Source: Bryobacteraceae bacterium
Lineage (GTDB): Bacteria; Acidobacteriota; Terriglobia; Bryobacterales; Bryobacteraceae
Direction: 5' to 3'
Length of the DNA stretch: 6,017 nucleotides
NCBI GenBank assembly: GCA_030044325.1
Contig: JASHWA010000323.1
Coordinates: 1 to 6,017, forward strand
Below are positions 5,697-6,017 of this stretch, in pieces (position 1 is the first letter of the stretch; each line of letters starts with the position of its first letter). Position numbers and translations under genes: made by a program. The notes beneath the pieces were generated by a model that saw only the letters and a list, made by a program, of their open reading frames with translations, had not been told where the DNA came from and made no database searches.

Positions 5697-5794
5697 CGAG
5701 CCCTGCTCGATTTTGAAAGATCCGCGGCGCGCCCGGTGACTTCGGTGCCGTATTGAACCATAACAGGCGTTGTGGACGCCGCCGGTGCGCGGAC

Positions 5795-5817
5795 CGGCCG
5801 CGTTGAAGGTGCGGCCG
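5795..5817 (+). terminator. GC-rich hairpin downstream of the TPR gene; weak terminator candidate
   Basis: CGGCCGC (5795-5801) pairs perfectly with GCGGCCG (5811-5817) around a 9-base loop. It lies about 100 bases beyond the TPR stop, and no T-run follows directly, so termination is uncertain. Confidence 0.25.
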
Positions 5818-5872
5818 CTGAAACGAGCAGTCGTATTTTAGATCCGCCGTTTCTTCCCGGCGGCACGGTCGT

Positions 5873-5878
5873 TAGAAT
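5873..5878 (+). promoter_or_regulatory. TAGAAT, candidate -10 element ahead of the last gene
   Basis: TAGAAT matches the -10 consensus in 5 of 6 bases and ends 10 bases before the ATG at 5889. No clear -35 is seen 17 bases upstream. If used, the transcript would begin within a few bases of the start codon. Confidence 0.3.
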
Positions 5879-5888
5879 CATAAGGAAG

Positions 5889-6017
5889 ATGCGCACCCAC
5901 TCTGGCCTGTTGTTGATTTTGATAAGCGCCGCAACCGCGCTGCCGCTACCCGCGCAAAGAGGCGCCGGACCAGCGATCGATTCGGCGTCGTACTCAGCCC
6001 TTCGCTACCGCTTTATC
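5889..6017 (+). CDS. Start of an exported protein, possibly a VPS10/BNR-type beta-propeller (truncated by the window edge)
   Basis: The 43 visible codons begin at ATG 5889, with an AAGGAAG purine tract directly before it. Residues 1-22 form a clear signal peptide (SGLLLILISAATALPLPAQ) with cleavage near AQ. After a short Ala/Ser-rich linker the text ends in YSALRYRFI. In Acidobacteriota, a Leu-(Arg/Lys)-(Tyr/Trp)-Arg-x-Ile-Gly-Pro phrase just after the signal peptide is typical of large exported sortilin-like (VPS10) or BNR-repeat proteins, so that is the best guess. The Gly-Pro that would confirm it falls outside the window. That a gene starts here is fairly sure; the family is not. Confidence 0.6.
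   Translation, partial: MRTHSGLLLILISAATALPLPAQRGAGPAIDSASYSALRYRFI

Noticed and set aside
5700..5820. A minus-strand text containing GAPRIFQ that vaguely resembles the C-terminal end of TonB-dependent receptors.
   Set aside because: The likeness rests on a handful of residues, needs a frameshift, and has no supporting upstream sequence in the window.

Overview
The window is a GC-rich bacterial chromosome segment. Its gene families suggest Acidobacteriota, perhaps a Bryobacter/Solibacter-like soil lineage: a DUF3500 protein, an EF-hand protein with the AHRLDEYLQAT signature, an exported TPR protein, and a truncated exported protein that looks like a VPS10/BNR-type beta-propeller. That placement is inferred from gene content and was not tested against any database.

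Left third (1-1249), a toxin-antitoxin graveyard. At the left edge the last 31 codons of an unidentified plus-strand gene end at 96. Facing it on the minus strand is a vapBC-type operon. It has an intact Phd/YefM-like antitoxin (560-826, GTG start) joined by an ATGA overlap to a PIN-domain toxin (119-563). A single-base frame change near 330-335 has cut the toxin in two. The operon leader carries two TGTACA palindromes 12 bp apart and, next to them, a perfect 18-bp palindrome. Just upstream lies a second, unrelated PIN toxin relic (899-1072) with a nonsense codon at position 13 and no C-terminal half. Both toxins in this stretch therefore look dead, while one antitoxin is intact.

Middle (1250-4221), minus strand. 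A thioredoxin-fold protein with an N-terminal NTF2-like region (3370-4221) is followed, after 387 bp with no recognisable gene, by a two-gene operon. This encodes a secreted DUF3500 protein (1903-2982) and, through a 4-bp ATGA overlap, a secreted EF-hand protein with a C-terminal membrane anchor (1250-1906). The pair is probably translationally coupled and acts at the cell envelope. A strong inverted repeat (3315-3350) lies just beyond the thioredoxin gene.

Right third (4222-6017), plus strand. A 65-bp divergent intergenic region with paired TTCGAA sites separates the thioredoxin gene from an exported TPR protein (4287-5696). After 192 bp containing several GC-rich hairpins, a new exported protein begins at 5889 and runs off the edge.

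Every intact gene in the middle and right parts begins with a signal peptide, so this part encodes a set of envelope or periplasmic proteins. The left part is accessory DNA undergoing decay.
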